Counted from the first letter of the stretch, positions 41,321 through 50,395 are shown. The stretch: DNA of 61,794 bases from an uncultured Roseburia sp. (GCA_947652855.1 CANTEO010000004.1:1-61794); one strand, 5' to 3'. Notes: a model not told the origin generated them from the sequence alone. A program made the numbers and translations.

Positions 41321-43687
41321 TCAGCCGTCTGACCTCCCTTCCCAAAACTGCCTGACGGCCTCTCTGGCCGTCTCAAGCGTGCAGGCCTGATACGATCCCC
41401 ACTCCCTTGGAAACAGGCGCCGATAGTCCCGATCCAGGAAACGCCCGTCCAAAAGGGCGATCACCCCGCAGTCCTCTGCGGAGCGGATCAAGCGGCCCGC
41501 GGCCTGAAGGACTTTGTTCATGCCGGGATAGCGGTACGCATAGTCAAACCCCGCCCCCGTCTTTTTGTCAAAATATTCTTTTAGGATCTCCCTCTCATTC
41601 CCGATCTGCGGCAGGCCCGTGCCTACGACTGCCACGCCGATCAGGCGGTCTTTCTTTAAGTCAATCCCTTCCCCAAATATTCCGCCAAGGACACAAAACG
41701 CCGCCAGAGAAGCGTCCGCCCCCTCCTGAAACGCGCCCAAAAACTCCTCGCGCTCCTCCTCCGACATCCCGCTCTCCTGCTTTAATGTACGAAGCCCTTC
41801 CGGCGCGGCCAACAGGAATGCGCCATAAACCTGCTCCATCAGTTGGTACGATGGGAAAAACGCAATGTAATTGCCCCGCCTCGCCTGCACAAGCGCCAAA
41901 AGATAGGCCGCGATTTTCTGAAACTCCCCTTTTGTCCTCCTGACATATCTGCTGCTGACGTCTTTTCCGATGAGAAGAAGCCTCTGGCTTTCCGAAAAAG
42001 AAGATTTTGCGTAAACGGCATACGGATCCGCATCTTCACACAGCATTTCCTTATAATATTGTATGGGCAGAAACGTCGCTGAAAAAAAGACCGTCGCCCG
42101 CCCCTTGCTTAAGCATTCCTGTAGATTATGGGACGGATCGACGCAAAACAGGCGCAGTAAAAACGACCCCTCTTTTGTATGCTCCGTATATATCACGTAC
42201 CGTTCGTCCGCCCGCTCATAGATGCTAAGGAAATTTCTTACGTTGAAATAAAACGGCAGCAGCTCTTTTTTCTCAGATACGTCCGCCTGATTCTGCAAAA
42301 AGAAATCCAGCCGCTCCAAAAGGCGCAGCAGCGCAAAAATCAAAGGGCTGACCCCCTCCTCCACCACACGGCAGGCATCGCACTTTCGCTTCAGCTCCAG
42401 CAACAGCTGATTGCATTTGGAAAGCTCTTTTGCCAGCTGCCTGTCCCGGCCCGCGACCAGCCTGCGCGCCAAAAGGACATCCTCTTTCAAAAGGCCCTCG
42501 CTGTACATTTCCCTGCCCCGCTCCACCAGGTTATGCGCCTCGTCCACCAGGAAAATATAATCGCCCTTCTGCCCCTCCGCAAAAAAACGCCTTAAGCAGA
42601 CGTTGGGGTCAAAGACGTAGTTATAGTCGCAGATGATGTCGTCAGACCAGGAGGCCATATCTAAGCATAGCTCAAACGGGCAGACCCGATGTTTCTTCGC
42701 CTGCGCAAGAAGCGCCTCCCTGGTAAAAAAATCCGTCTCGCGCAGCAGCTCAAACGCAGCGTCATTCACCCGGTCATAATGGCCCTTTGCGTATGGGCAG
42801 CGCGCCGGATTGCAGTCCATATCCTCACAAAGGCACATCTTCTCTTTAGCCGTGACCTGAATGACCTTTGCCAGATAGCCCTGCCTATAAAACAGGGAAA
42901 ACGTCTCTTTTGCCACCGTCGCGGTGACAGTTTTTGCCGTCAGGTAGAAAATCTTGTCCGCAAGCCCCTCCCCGACGGCCTTAATGGCCGGAAAAATGAC
43001 GGAAGCCGTCTTCCCCGTCCCGGTGGGCGCCTGGATGAACAGGAGCTTCTTGCGAAGGATCGTGCGGTATACGTCCCTCGCCAATTCTTTTTGCCCTTTT
43101 CGATACGCAAACGGAAACGCAAGCGGCGCAATGCTCTGCGTCATCTTCCGTTTCCATTCGAATTGAAAATCGCTCCATTTTCTGTACGCCGCAATCAGCT
43201 CGAAAAACCACGCCTCAAGCTCCTCAAGCGAATAGTCCACGCGAAACCTTCGGATTTCCTCTGTATCTAAATTGCAATATGTCAGTTGGACGCCGATGAC
43301 CGCAAGGCCCTGCTGGCTTGCGTATAGATAGGCATAGCACATGGCCTGGGCCTGATGGACGAAGACCGGCCCCTCCAGGCGGCTGACGTCAGAATAGACG
43401 CACTTGATCTCATCCACCGTCACCGTATCCTCCCGCAGGATGCCGTCCGCCCGCCCTTCGATCAAAAGCTCATACCCATCCGCCGCAACCGAAAGCTTCA
43501 GCGGAACCTCCGCCTGATAGGCCGCCCCCATCCTGCGCTGTATCTTACGGTGCATTTTTCCGCCTTCCTGCATGGCGTCAAGCTTTGCCTGCGCCCCGGC
43601 CCGATTGTCAATGTCGCCGGAGCGGAAAATGAACTCCACCAGGCTGCGCACGGATATCCGCACCGAATGCACGATTTGCTCAGACAC
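41321..43687 (-). CDS. XPD/DinG-type Fe-S helicase with N-terminal PD-(D/E)XK nuclease-like domain
   Basis: 788 residues. Residues 1-180 resemble RecB/Cas4-like nucleases: GRADGI with Asp81 and VDEIK with Glu93 and Lys95, then a HQAQAMCYAYLY helix. The helicase has Walker A APTGTGKTA (220-228), four Cys at 285, 287, 292 and 297 (Fe-S type), two more at 336 and 341, DEAH in FLVDEAHNL and the motif VI region QAAGRLIRS. It probably unwinds damaged or branched DNA; partners unknown. GTG start inside the last codons of bioA (8-nt overlap), with GGAGG upstream. Confidence 0.88.
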   Translation of the reverse strand: MSEQIVHSVRISVRSLVEFIFRSGDIDNRAGAQAKLDAMQEGGKMHRKIQRRMGAAYQAEVPLKLSVAADGYELLIEGRADGILREDTVTVDEIKCVYSDVSRLEGPVFVHQAQAMCYAYLYASQQGLAVIGVQLTYCNLDTEEIRRFRVDYSLEELEAWFFELIAAYRKWSDFQFEWKRKMTQSIAPLAFPFAYRKGQKELARDVYRTILRKKLLFIQAPTGTGKTASVIFPAIKAVGEGLADKIFYLTAKTVTATVAKETFSLFYRQGYLAKVIQVTAKEKMCLCEDMDCNPARCPYAKGHYDRVNDAAFELLRETDFFTREALLAQAKKHRVCPFELCLDMASWSDDIICDYNYVFDPNVCLRRFFAEGQKGDYIFLVDEAHNLVERGREMYSEGLLKEDVLLARRLVAGRDRQLAKELSKCNQLLLELKRKCDACRVVEEGVSPLIFALLRLLERLDFFLQNQADVSEKKELLPFYFNVRNFLSIYERADERYVIYTEHTKEGSFLLRLFCVDPSHNLQECLSKGRATVFFSATFLPIQYYKEMLCEDADPYAVYAKSSFSESQRLLLIGKDVSSRYVRRTKGEFQKIAAYLLALVQARRGNYIAFFPSYQLMEQVYGAFLLAAPEGLRTLKQESGMSEEEREEFLGAFQEGADASLAAFCVLGGIFGEGIDLKKDRLIGVAVVGTGLPQIGNEREILKEYFDKKTGAGFDYAYRYPGMNKVLQAAGRLIRSAEDCGVIALLDGRFLDRDYRRLFPREWGSYQACTLETAREAVRQFWEGRSDG

Positions 43688-45038
43688 GCTCCAAAACCTC
43701 CGTCACGCATTCCTGACAGATTGACACCGCCTTGTCGATCTCCTCCTCACGAATCGTCAGGGGGGGATTGAAATAGATGACGTTGCCAAGCGGCCTTAAA
43801 ATCAGCCCCCGCCGCAGCGCTTTTTTGTAAATCTGATATCCCACCCGAAGCTTCGACGGATACTCTGCCTTCGTCTCCCGATCCGGCGTCAGCTCCGCCG
43901 CATGGATCAGCCCAATCCGGCGGATCTCCCCCACGTTCTTATGCCCGCCAAGGGCCTCGCCTAAGGCCGCCGTCAGGTAGGCCGCGCGCCTCGCCGCGTT
44001 TTCTAAGACCGGCTCATCCCGAAACACATCCAAAACAGATAACGCCGCGGCGCAGCCAAGCGGGTTCCCGCTGTAGGTATGGCTGTGCATAAACGCCCTG
44101 CCTTCGTTGTATTCCGCGTAAAACGCCCGATAGACCTCATCCGTCGTGACAGTGACCGCCATCGGCAGATATCCCCCCGTTAAGCCTTTTGAGAGGCACA
44201 TGATATCCGGGGAGACGCCCGCATGGGAAAACGCAAACATTTTGCCCGTCCTCCCAAATCCCGTCGCAATCTCATCCGCAATCAAAAGCACATGGAACCT
44301 GTCGCAGAGCGCCCTTAGCTTTTTTAAATACGCCGGAGGGTAGATCCGCATCCCGGCACTGCCCTGAAGCAGCGGCTCCACAATCATGGCGCACGCCTCC
44401 TCTGCGTGCCGCTCAAACGCCTCTTCGGCATAGGAGAAGCACTCCGCGCCGCAGCAGTCCCTGCTCATCCCAAAGGGGCAGCGGTAGCAGTCCGGCGCCT
44501 GGACGCGGATCGTGTCCATCAGCATAGGCTGATAGATTTTCGCATACAAATCCAGGCTGCCCACCGACAGCGCGCCGATCGTCTCCCCATGGTACGCGTC
44601 CGTAAAGCACATGAACTTTTTCTTCTTTGGCCGCCCCGTCTGATATTGATACTGAAACGCCATCTTAAGCGCGCATTCAACCGCGGCCGAGCCGTTGTCG
44701 GAAAAGTTAAATTTCTCAAGGCCGCTTGGAACCTCCTTTGCCAGCCGCTCGCAAAGGGTAATGGCCGGCTCATGGGAGAAATTTGCAAATATGACGTGCT
44801 CCAGCCGGTCAAGCTGACGTTTTATGCCCGCATTGACCCTCGGGTTGCAGTGCCCAAGCAGATTGCACCACCAGGAGCTTACGATATCTAAATACTCTTT
44901 TCCGTCCTTGCCGTATAAATAGACGCCCTCGCCCCGGTCAATGATGATCGGGGGAAGCTCCTCATAATCCTTCATTTGCGAACATGGATGCCAGATATGC
45001 CTTAAGTCCCTCTGCGCCCAATCCTGCATTTCGCTCAT
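43680..45038 (-). CDS. bioA: Adenosylmethionine-8-amino-7-oxononanoate aminotransferase BioA
   Basis: 452 residues from ATG 45038 (MSEMQDWAQRDLRHIWHPC); the frame's first 62 residues overlap the membrane gene and are rejected. Class III PLP aminotransferase with SSWWCNLLGHC, the DEIATGFGRTG motif, and the PLP Lys in LSKGLTGGYLP. It uses SAM as amino donor to make DAPA. The ATG shares one base with the stop of the membrane protein gene (TAATG). Confidence 0.95.
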   Translation of the reverse strand: MSEMQDWAQRDLRHIWHPCSQMKDYEELPPIIIDRGEGVYLYGKDGKEYLDIVSSWWCNLLGHCNPRVNAGIKRQLDRLEHVIFANFSHEPAITLCERLAKEVPSGLEKFNFSDNGSAAVECALKMAFQYQYQTGRPKKKKFMCFTDAYHGETIGALSVGSLDLYAKIYQPMLMDTIRVQAPDCYRCPFGMSRDCCGAECFSYAEEAFERHAEEACAMIVEPLLQGSAGMRIYPPAYLKKLRALCDRFHVLLIADEIATGFGRTGKMFAFSHAGVSPDIMCLSKGLTGGYLPMAVTVTTDEVYRAFYAEYNEGRAFMHSHTYSGNPLGCAAALSVLDVFRDEPVLENAARRAAYLTAALGEALGGHKNVGEIRRIGLIHAAELTPDRETKAEYPSKLRVGYQIYKKALRRGLILRPLGNVIYFNPPLTIREEEIDKAVSICQECVTEVLERV

Positions 45039-45511
45039 TACAGGCCCAACCTCCTTTCTGCCTTGACAAACGCCGGCGCCAGGACGGCGGTGAACGCCAT
45101 CCCAGGCAGCGCATACAAAACCAAAACGGCCCAATCCGCGCCCAAAAGCCACGCCAGCGCAATCCGCGAAAGGAGCGTGCCGCAAGGCCCGCTGACAATG
45201 ACCGCAGCCCGGCTTTCCTTCCATACCGTCAAGATCACGCCGACCGCAATCCGGTAAATCATCGCCACGGTGATATTTAGGATGTTCTGCACCCCAAGCA
45301 GAAAGCCGCAGGCGCTTGCGGCAACGCCAATCGCCAGATAGCGCTTAAAGCCTAGCGTTTTTGCGATTGACACGGCAAACGGGGCGGAAAGCTGAAATTC
45401 CGCCCCCGGAAGAAAGGACGGCAGCTTCAGCATCCCCATTATAAGCAGCGCGGCCGACATCATGCCGTCCGTCGCAAGCTCCCTGACCGAGTATGCCCGC
45501 TCCTTAGCCAT
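45038..45511 (-). CDS. Biotin-operon membrane protein of unknown function
   Basis: 157 residues with about six membrane helices (roughly 14-31, 37-54, 57-76, 78-97, 101-123, 125-148) and few charges, ending in KAERRLGL. Size and helix number fit a vitamin transporter S component, but it does not look like BioY. Motif GVQNILNITVAMIYR is the most distinctive part. It overlaps bioD by eight bases (ATGGCTAA) and bioA by one, so it is made in step with biotin enzymes. Import of pimelate or another biotin precursor is a reasonable guess and no more. GGAGGGG precedes the ATG. Confidence 0.75.
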   Translation of the reverse strand: MAKERAYSVRELATDGMMSAALLIMGMLKLPSFLPGAEFQLSAPFAVSIAKTLGFKRYLAIGVAASACGFLLGVQNILNITVAMIYRIAVGVILTVWKESRAAVIVSGPCGTLLSRIALAWLLGADWAVLVLYALPGMAFTAVLAPAFVKAERRLGL

Positions 45512-46184
45512 ACAGCCCCTCCAATCCCGCCACGTCCATATCTAAGCTCCCTGCGCCTTCAGGCACAGCCGCCAGGACGGGAACGCCTGTCAGGCGCGTC
45601 ACCATCTTACGGTTGTCCGCTTCGATTACGCCCCCTTTGTAACGGTTTAAGATTACGCCTTTGACCGGAATCTCCCTGCCATATAGATAGCTGACCGTAA
45701 GGGTGACCGCATTGAGCGTCCCAAGGCCCGCGTCAGCCACAATCAGCACGCCAAGGCCAAGCTTTTTTATGACGTCCTCCAGCAAAATCACCTGACTGTC
45801 GTAACGAAGCGGGCAGACAATGCCCCCGCTGCCCTCCATCGTCACGTAATCGTATTGCCCCGCAATAGCCGCATAGCGGCTGCATACCACGGAAAGCTCC
45901 AGCGGATTCCCCTCGGCCTGCGCCGCCAAATGCGGAGAATACTCGTTTTCATAGACATAAGGGACCATCTCAGACAGTGTTCCATGCAGCCCTGAAACGC
46001 GGCTGACATACGCTGCGTCCGCCGATACGATAACGCCGTCCTTTGTCCTTTGGCTCCCGCTTGCGGCCGCCTTAAAATATCCCGCGCGCTTCCCCGCCTC
46101 ACGCAGCTTTTTTATGATCAATGCCGTGACAAACGTTTTTCCAACCTCTGTCCCTGTGCCTGTAAGAAACAGTCCCTTACCCAT
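45504..46184 (-). CDS. bioD: Dethiobiotin synthetase BioD
   Basis: 226 residues. P-loop FLTGTGTEVGKTFVT (6-20), the DAPA-binding Lys in YFKAAASGSQ and EGSGGIVCPL. It closes the ureido ring from DAPA, CO2 and ATP. AAASG replaces the usual KPVQTG, a modest variation. ATG overlaps the bioB stop by eight bases. Confidence 0.94.
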   Translation of the reverse strand: MGKGLFLTGTGTEVGKTFVTALIIKKLREAGKRAGYFKAAASGSQRTKDGVIVSADAAYVSRVSGLHGTLSEMVPYVYENEYSPHLAAQAEGNPLELSVVCSRYAAIAGQYDYVTMEGSGGIVCPLRYDSQVILLEDVIKKLGLGVLIVADAGLGTLNAVTLTVSYLYGREIPVKGVILNRYKGGVIEADNRKMVTRLTGVPVLAAVPEGAGSLDMDVAGLEGLYG

Positions 46185-47142
46185 GCGTCAATTCCACCCT
46201 ATACGAAAGATTATGCAGCATCTGCCTGTCTTTTTCAATAGTGATTCCAAAAGTCGTCAGCATATCGCCTGATATGGCGGCATTGGCGCCCGACTGAAAG
46301 CATTTCTCCCCAAAATCCGGCAGAAGGCCCCTGCCTCCCGCCAGCCGGATCCATCCATCCGGCACGGCAAACCGGAAGATTGCGACAATCCTTCTTACGT
46401 CTTCTTCGGTCAGCTTTTCGTTCCCTTCAAACGGCGTGCCTGGGATGGGATTTAAGACATTGACCGGAACGGAGCGGACATGAAGCGCGCGAACCGACAA
46501 AATCAGGTCAATCCTGTCCTCCATCGTCTCGCCAAGCCCTACAATCCCTCCGCTGCACACCTGAAGGCCCGCCTCCATCGCGGCCCTTATGGCGGCTATT
46601 TTCTCATCGTATGTATGCGTCGTGCAGACGTTCTTAAAATTTCTCCGGGACGTCTCCAGATTGTTATGCACCCTCGTCACGCCGGCGTCCTTTAGCTTCT
46701 GAAACGCTTCTTTGCCCAATAATCCTAAAGAGACGCATACCTGTATGCCCGCCTCTTTCCTGATTAAGCGCACAGCGCCGCATACCTGCTCCACTTCCGC
46801 GTCAGACAGCCGCCTGCCTGACGTTACGATGGAATATCGAAGGACTCCTCTTTTCGCGTTCTCTTTTGCAAGCGCAAGCAGCTCCTCCTTGCTTTTTAAC
46901 GGATATTCCTTCTTGTTTCCGCCGTAATGCGCGGACTGCGCGCAATATTTGCAGTCTTCGGGGCATCGACCGCTCTTTGCGTTGACAATTGTGCATAGGT
47001 CAAACGTATCTGCGCAAAAATGCCGCCTGATGTCGTCCGCCGCCTCAGAAAGCGGTAACAGCGGCGCGTCAGACAGCGCCATAAGCTCCAGCTTGTCCGG
47101 CAAATGCCCGTTTAACACTCTCTCTTTCAATTCTTGTATCAT
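46177..47142 (-). CDS. bioB: Biotin synthase BioB
   Basis: 321 residues. Radical-SAM cluster C-x3-C-x2-C in SGRCPEDCKYCAQS, then YNNLETS-like HNNLETSRRNF, GGIVGLGET and the Arg of the second cluster in RLAGGR. It inserts sulfur into dethiobiotin. ATG overlaps the bioWF stop (ATGA); AAGGAG precedes. Confidence 0.96.
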   Translation of the reverse strand: MIQELKERVLNGHLPDKLELMALSDAPLLPLSEAADDIRRHFCADTFDLCTIVNAKSGRCPEDCKYCAQSAHYGGNKKEYPLKSKEELLALAKENAKRGVLRYSIVTSGRRLSDAEVEQVCGAVRLIRKEAGIQVCVSLGLLGKEAFQKLKDAGVTRVHNNLETSRRNFKNVCTTHTYDEKIAAIRAAMEAGLQVCSGGIVGLGETMEDRIDLILSVRALHVRSVPVNVLNPIPGTPFEGNEKLTEEDVRRIVAIFRFAVPDGWIRLAGGRGLLPDFGEKCFQSGANAAISGDMLTTFGITIEKDRQMLHNLSYRVELTHG

Positions 47143-49055
47143 AAGAACGCTCCTTTCTGCCTGCCTATTCTTAAAACCGCTTCTGCCGCGCGCTTTAGCT
47201 GCTCTTTTGTGTGGGTCGCCATCAGCGCGGCGCGAAGCCTGGCGCTCCCGCGACTTACCGTTGGGTAACGGATCGCGGAAATAAAATATCCCTCCTCAAA
47301 CAGAGCTTCCGACGCCTCAAGCGCTTTTTTCTCATCCCCAATCAAAATCGGCACAATCGCCGTTTCAGAAGAAGCCGCGTACCCGCCCTCCCGCAGGCAT
47401 TGGCAGAAAAACCTCACATTCTCCCGCAGGCTTACGACCAGCTCCGGATGGCTCAAAAGGACTTCAAGCGCCTTTATGGAGGACGCCAGAGCAGCCGGGG
47501 AAAGTGAAGTGGAGAAGATAAATCCCCTTGCCTTCTGCCTGATATATTCGATCAGCCTGGCGTTCCCGCAGACAAAGCCGCCCTCGCTGCCAATCGCCTT
47601 GCTAAGCGTCCCCATACAGATGTCCGGCCTGCATACGCCTTTATAATGCTCCACGACGCCCCGTCCCGTCCTCCCAATCACGCCGGTCGAGTGCGCCTCG
47701 TCCACCATGGAGATCAGGCCGTGCCTGTCCGCGATTCGGACAAATTCCGGGAGCCTTAAGATATCTCCGTCCATGCTGAACACAGCGTCGCTGACAGCCA
47801 GCCCCTTGCGGCAAGGGAACGTTCTGACCTTCCGCTCCAAATCCTCCATGTCATTGTGCCTGTACACTACGACTTGCGCCCCGCTCAAGCGGCATCCGTC
47901 TATGATGCTTGCGTGGTTTAGCTCGTCGCTGAAAATCACGTCTCCCTTTCCCATCAGGGCCGAGATGACGGCAAGGTTCGCCACATAGCCCGTATTCAAG
48001 GCCAACGCGGACTCCGCTTCTTTAAAGGAGGCGATTTTTTGCTCCAGCGCCTCATGCAGCTCCAGATTCCCGGACGTAAGCCGCGAGCCGCCGGAGCCTG
48101 TCCCGTATGTCAGCAGCGCCTGCGCCGCATACTGCTTCACCTCTTCCCTACAGGACATCTCCAAATAATTGTTGGACGCAAGCATCAGCAGCTCCCTGTC
48201 CCTGCACCGTATGACGGAAGACTGCGGGGTCTGGATGGCCTTCATGCCCCGCTCCAGGTTTTCTTCCTTCAGGCGGCGCAGCCCTTCCTCCACAAAGCCC
48301 CATTTCCCTTGTGCCTTTTCTTTTGGGCCTAACGGACGCACATTCCTGACTATGACAGGCTGCTTTTCTAAATACGCGATCGTTTGCCCCACGTCCTCTT
48401 TGCCGCCACGGTATAGAAAAATCCTCCCGCCATGCTCACTGCCCGGCTCTTTTACCTTCGTAACGCGCCGATATCCCAAAGCCTTTGAGGCGACATAGCC
48501 CGTAACATAATCCGGGTCGTCCGAAATACAGATCTCCCCAATCACGTTTGGCGCGTTCGCAACCTTCGTCGCCAGCACGACCGCCTCCTGGTAAGGATCC
48601 TTCCTGCCGGAAAGGATAGCCCGGCCGTCCCTTCGCCCATCCATATAGGTCGCGCGGATCCCACGCTCTTTATCTGGCTCAAGGCGCGTAAGCGTATCCA
48701 CGTCCAAAAGCATCGCGCCGCGCATGGCATACGTTTCCGAAAGAAGCTTCATGACGCCCTCTGCATTGCCAAGCGAAAGCGAAGCCAAAAACTTCCGTAT
48801 CTCCTCCCTGCCCTCGTCTGCGTCCTTTACCTCCACCGTGCATACCGGCAGCGCATCCAAATAGAGAATCTCCTCCTCCCTCACCTGCTCGACCTTCACG
48901 TTCAACAGATCCGGCCTGCCCTTTGGATGCCCCCATCCGCGCCGGAGCATCTGATCTATGCACCTATGCGCCTGCCAATCCGATACGATGCCCTCCGCGC
49001 CGGAAATATGCCGTCCATTTTCGCTTGCCCGCATTTTCACGCTGTACAACGCCAT
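47139..49055 (-). CDS. bioWF: Fused BioW-BioF: pimeloyl-CoA synthetase and KAPA synthase
   Basis: 638 residues. Residues 1-245 match BioW (6-carboxyhexanoate-CoA ligase): YSVKMRASENGRHISGAEG at the start, GRAILSGRKDPYQEAVVLATK is broken here to RKDPYQEAVVLATKVA, then GGRIFLYRG. Residues 250-638 match BioF: MLASNNYLEM, YGTGSGGSRLTSG, VDEAHSTG, and the PLP Lys486 in GTLSKAIGSEGG. It would make pimeloyl-CoA from free pimelate and condense it with alanine. Start ATG 49055, AAGGGGG upstream; the 17-residue longer frame is unsupported. Confidence 0.93.
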   Translation of the reverse strand: MALYSVKMRASENGRHISGAEGIVSDWQAHRCIDQMLRRGWGHPKGRPDLLNVKVEQVREEEILYLDALPVCTVEVKDADEGREEIRKFLASLSLGNAEGVMKLLSETYAMRGAMLLDVDTLTRLEPDKERGIRATYMDGRRDGRAILSGRKDPYQEAVVLATKVANAPNVIGEICISDDPDYVTGYVASKALGYRRVTKVKEPGSEHGGRIFLYRGGKEDVGQTIAYLEKQPVIVRNVRPLGPKEKAQGKWGFVEEGLRRLKEENLERGMKAIQTPQSSVIRCRDRELLMLASNNYLEMSCREEVKQYAAQALLTYGTGSGGSRLTSGNLELHEALEQKIASFKEAESALALNTGYVANLAVISALMGKGDVIFSDELNHASIIDGCRLSGAQVVVYRHNDMEDLERKVRTFPCRKGLAVSDAVFSMDGDILRLPEFVRIADRHGLISMVDEAHSTGVIGRTGRGVVEHYKGVCRPDICMGTLSKAIGSEGGFVCGNARLIEYIRQKARGFIFSTSLSPAALASSIKALEVLLSHPELVVSLRENVRFFCQCLREGGYAASSETAIVPILIGDEKKALEASEALFEEGYFISAIRYPTVSRGSARLRAALMATHTKEQLKRAAEAVLRIGRQKGAFL

Positions 49056-49084
49056 GCCGGATCCCCCTTCCATTCCTTTCCTAC

Positions 49085-49113
49085 ATTCTAGCGTGCCAAC
49101 CCTCAATTGTCAA
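49085..49113 (-). promoter_or_regulatory. Promoter of the biotin operon
   Basis: Minus strand TTGACA (49108-49113), 17-nt spacer, TAGAAT (49085-49090). The -35 lies in the BirA operator. Confidence 0.85.
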
Positions 49114-49138
49114 CCTATATATTTCTATTGGTTTACAA
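49107..49138 (-). promoter_or_regulatory. BirA-type biotin operator
   Basis: TTGTCAACC (49107-49115), 14 bases, GGTTTACAA (49130-49138), the BirA box pattern. It covers the promoter's -35, so biotin-loaded BirA should repress the operon. Confidence 0.9.
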
Positions 49139-49177
49139 TAAAAGGCGCGTCTGTACGGAAACGATTACACTCCAGCA

Positions 49178-49206
49178 TTGATCCCGGCCTTCTTTTGTGG
49201 TATATT
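49178..49206 (+). promoter_or_regulatory. Promoter of the DUF4422 gene
   Basis: TTGATC (49178-49183), 17-nt spacer, TATATT (49201-49206), divergent from the biotin operon. Confidence 0.6.
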
Positions 49207-49240
49207 CTATAAAAACAAACGTAAAAAGAAAGGAACCGCC

Positions 49241-50395
49241 ATGTCTGTCAAGCTATACATCATGACCCACAAGCCATTTTCGCCCCCGGAGGATCCGATG
49301 TACCTCCCGCTCCACGTGGGACGGGCCAACGCCAAAGACCTGGGCTTTTTGGGAGATGACACAGGAGATTCCATTTCCTCCTTCAATCCCTATTTTTCCG
49401 AGCTGACCGGGATGTACTGGCTTTGGAAAAACTGCCATGCGCCTGACTTTATCGGCATCTGCCACTATCGGAGATATCTGCTCAATGAGCAGGGGCGCAT
49501 CTTCACCGAGCCGCAGCTTAAGCGGCTGCTCTTAGAATATGACATTGTCACGACAAAGCTTTTGACCTTGCCCTGCCCCTACATGGAAGGATTTTCAGAA
49601 AACCACAGCCAAAAAGACCTGCTGACGACAGGGGAAGTCTTGACGGAAAAATACCCGGCATACGCAAAAGAATTTCAGCAGCTTGTGCATGGCCCGCATA
49701 CGTATTTTGGAAATATGCTGATTACCTCCAAGGAATTATTTGACCGCTACTGCGCCTGGCTGTTTGACATTCTTTTTGAGGTCGGAAGGCGCACGGACTT
49801 AAGCGGGTACAACGATTATGAAAAACGCCTATTTGGCTTTCTGTCCGAATTGCTGCAGACGGTTTGGATCCGGCATAACCGCCTTAGGGTGAAGGAATGC
49901 ATGGTCGGCATGGTTGGGGAAAAATATGAGACAAAAAAGCTCAAAGAGCAGATGGCCCTCTATTTTGAAAAAAGAGACTATAACGGGGCGAAAGACTGTT
50001 TTTTAAGCTGCTACGAAAAACGCCCCGACGTGCTGATGGAGGCTTCGGACGTCACCGGGGAGCTGCGCCTCCTGATGCAGGCAGTCTCCACGTGCAGCTA
50101 TGAGGACGCGCTGTACCATCGGTGCATCCTGGACGACCTGCGCGGCTATGACAGCCTGATACGGCATTTTCACCAATTAAACCGCGCTGTCATGCATTTT
50201 CTGGCTAAGCAGCCAGACGAGGGCGACATTGCGTTCCTAAAGCAAAGCAAGGCCGTCACGCCGGTTTCGGTAGAAATTGCCGCAAAGCTGTTTTCCAAAG
50301 AGCCTGCCTCACAGCAAGACGCCATTCAGGGCATATGCGCGCTGCTGCCGCCCTCCCCCAAAACGGACACGGCCAATGAGGCTCCGTCGCCATAA
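49241..50395 (+). CDS. DUF4422 protein, glycosyltransferase-like
   Basis: 384 residues from ATG 49241. The N-terminal half has the DUF4422 hallmarks: LYIMTHKPF, ISSFNPYFSELTGMYWLWKN, IGICHYRRYL and GPHTYFGNMLITSKELF, followed by an FGFLSE box. Such proteins are usually found in capsule or cell-wall glycan clusters and are taken as glycosyltransferases. Here it stands alone. The C-terminal 150 residues are helical and unassigned. Confidence 0.85.
   Translation: MSVKLYIMTHKPFSPPEDPMYLPLHVGRANAKDLGFLGDDTGDSISSFNPYFSELTGMYWLWKNCHAPDFIGICHYRRYLLNEQGRIFTEPQLKRLLLEYDIVTTKLLTLPCPYMEGFSENHSQKDLLTTGEVLTEKYPAYAKEFQQLVHGPHTYFGNMLITSKELFDRYCAWLFDILFEVGRRTDLSGYNDYEKRLFGFLSELLQTVWIRHNRLRVKECMVGMVGEKYETKKLKEQMALYFEKRDYNGAKDCFLSCYEKRPDVLMEASDVTGELRLLMQAVSTCSYEDALYHRCILDDLRGYDSLIRHFHQLNRAVMHFLAKQPDEGDIAFLKQSKAVTPVSVEIAAKLFSKEPASQQDAIQGICALLPPSPKTDTANEAPSP

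Noticed and set aside
41285..41335. Short inverted repeat CTGACG/CGTCAG after the helicase gene
   Set aside because: Six pairs and no T run; too weak to call a terminator of the biotin operon.
42689..43270. 193-residue plus-strand frame within the helicase gene
   Set aside because: Antisense to a well-supported helicase with intact motifs; basic, low-complexity composition.
45039..45224. 62-residue N-terminal extension of the BioA frame
   Set aside because: It lies wholly inside the membrane protein gene in another frame; BioA family members begin at MSEMQDW and the stop-start overlap TAATG fits.
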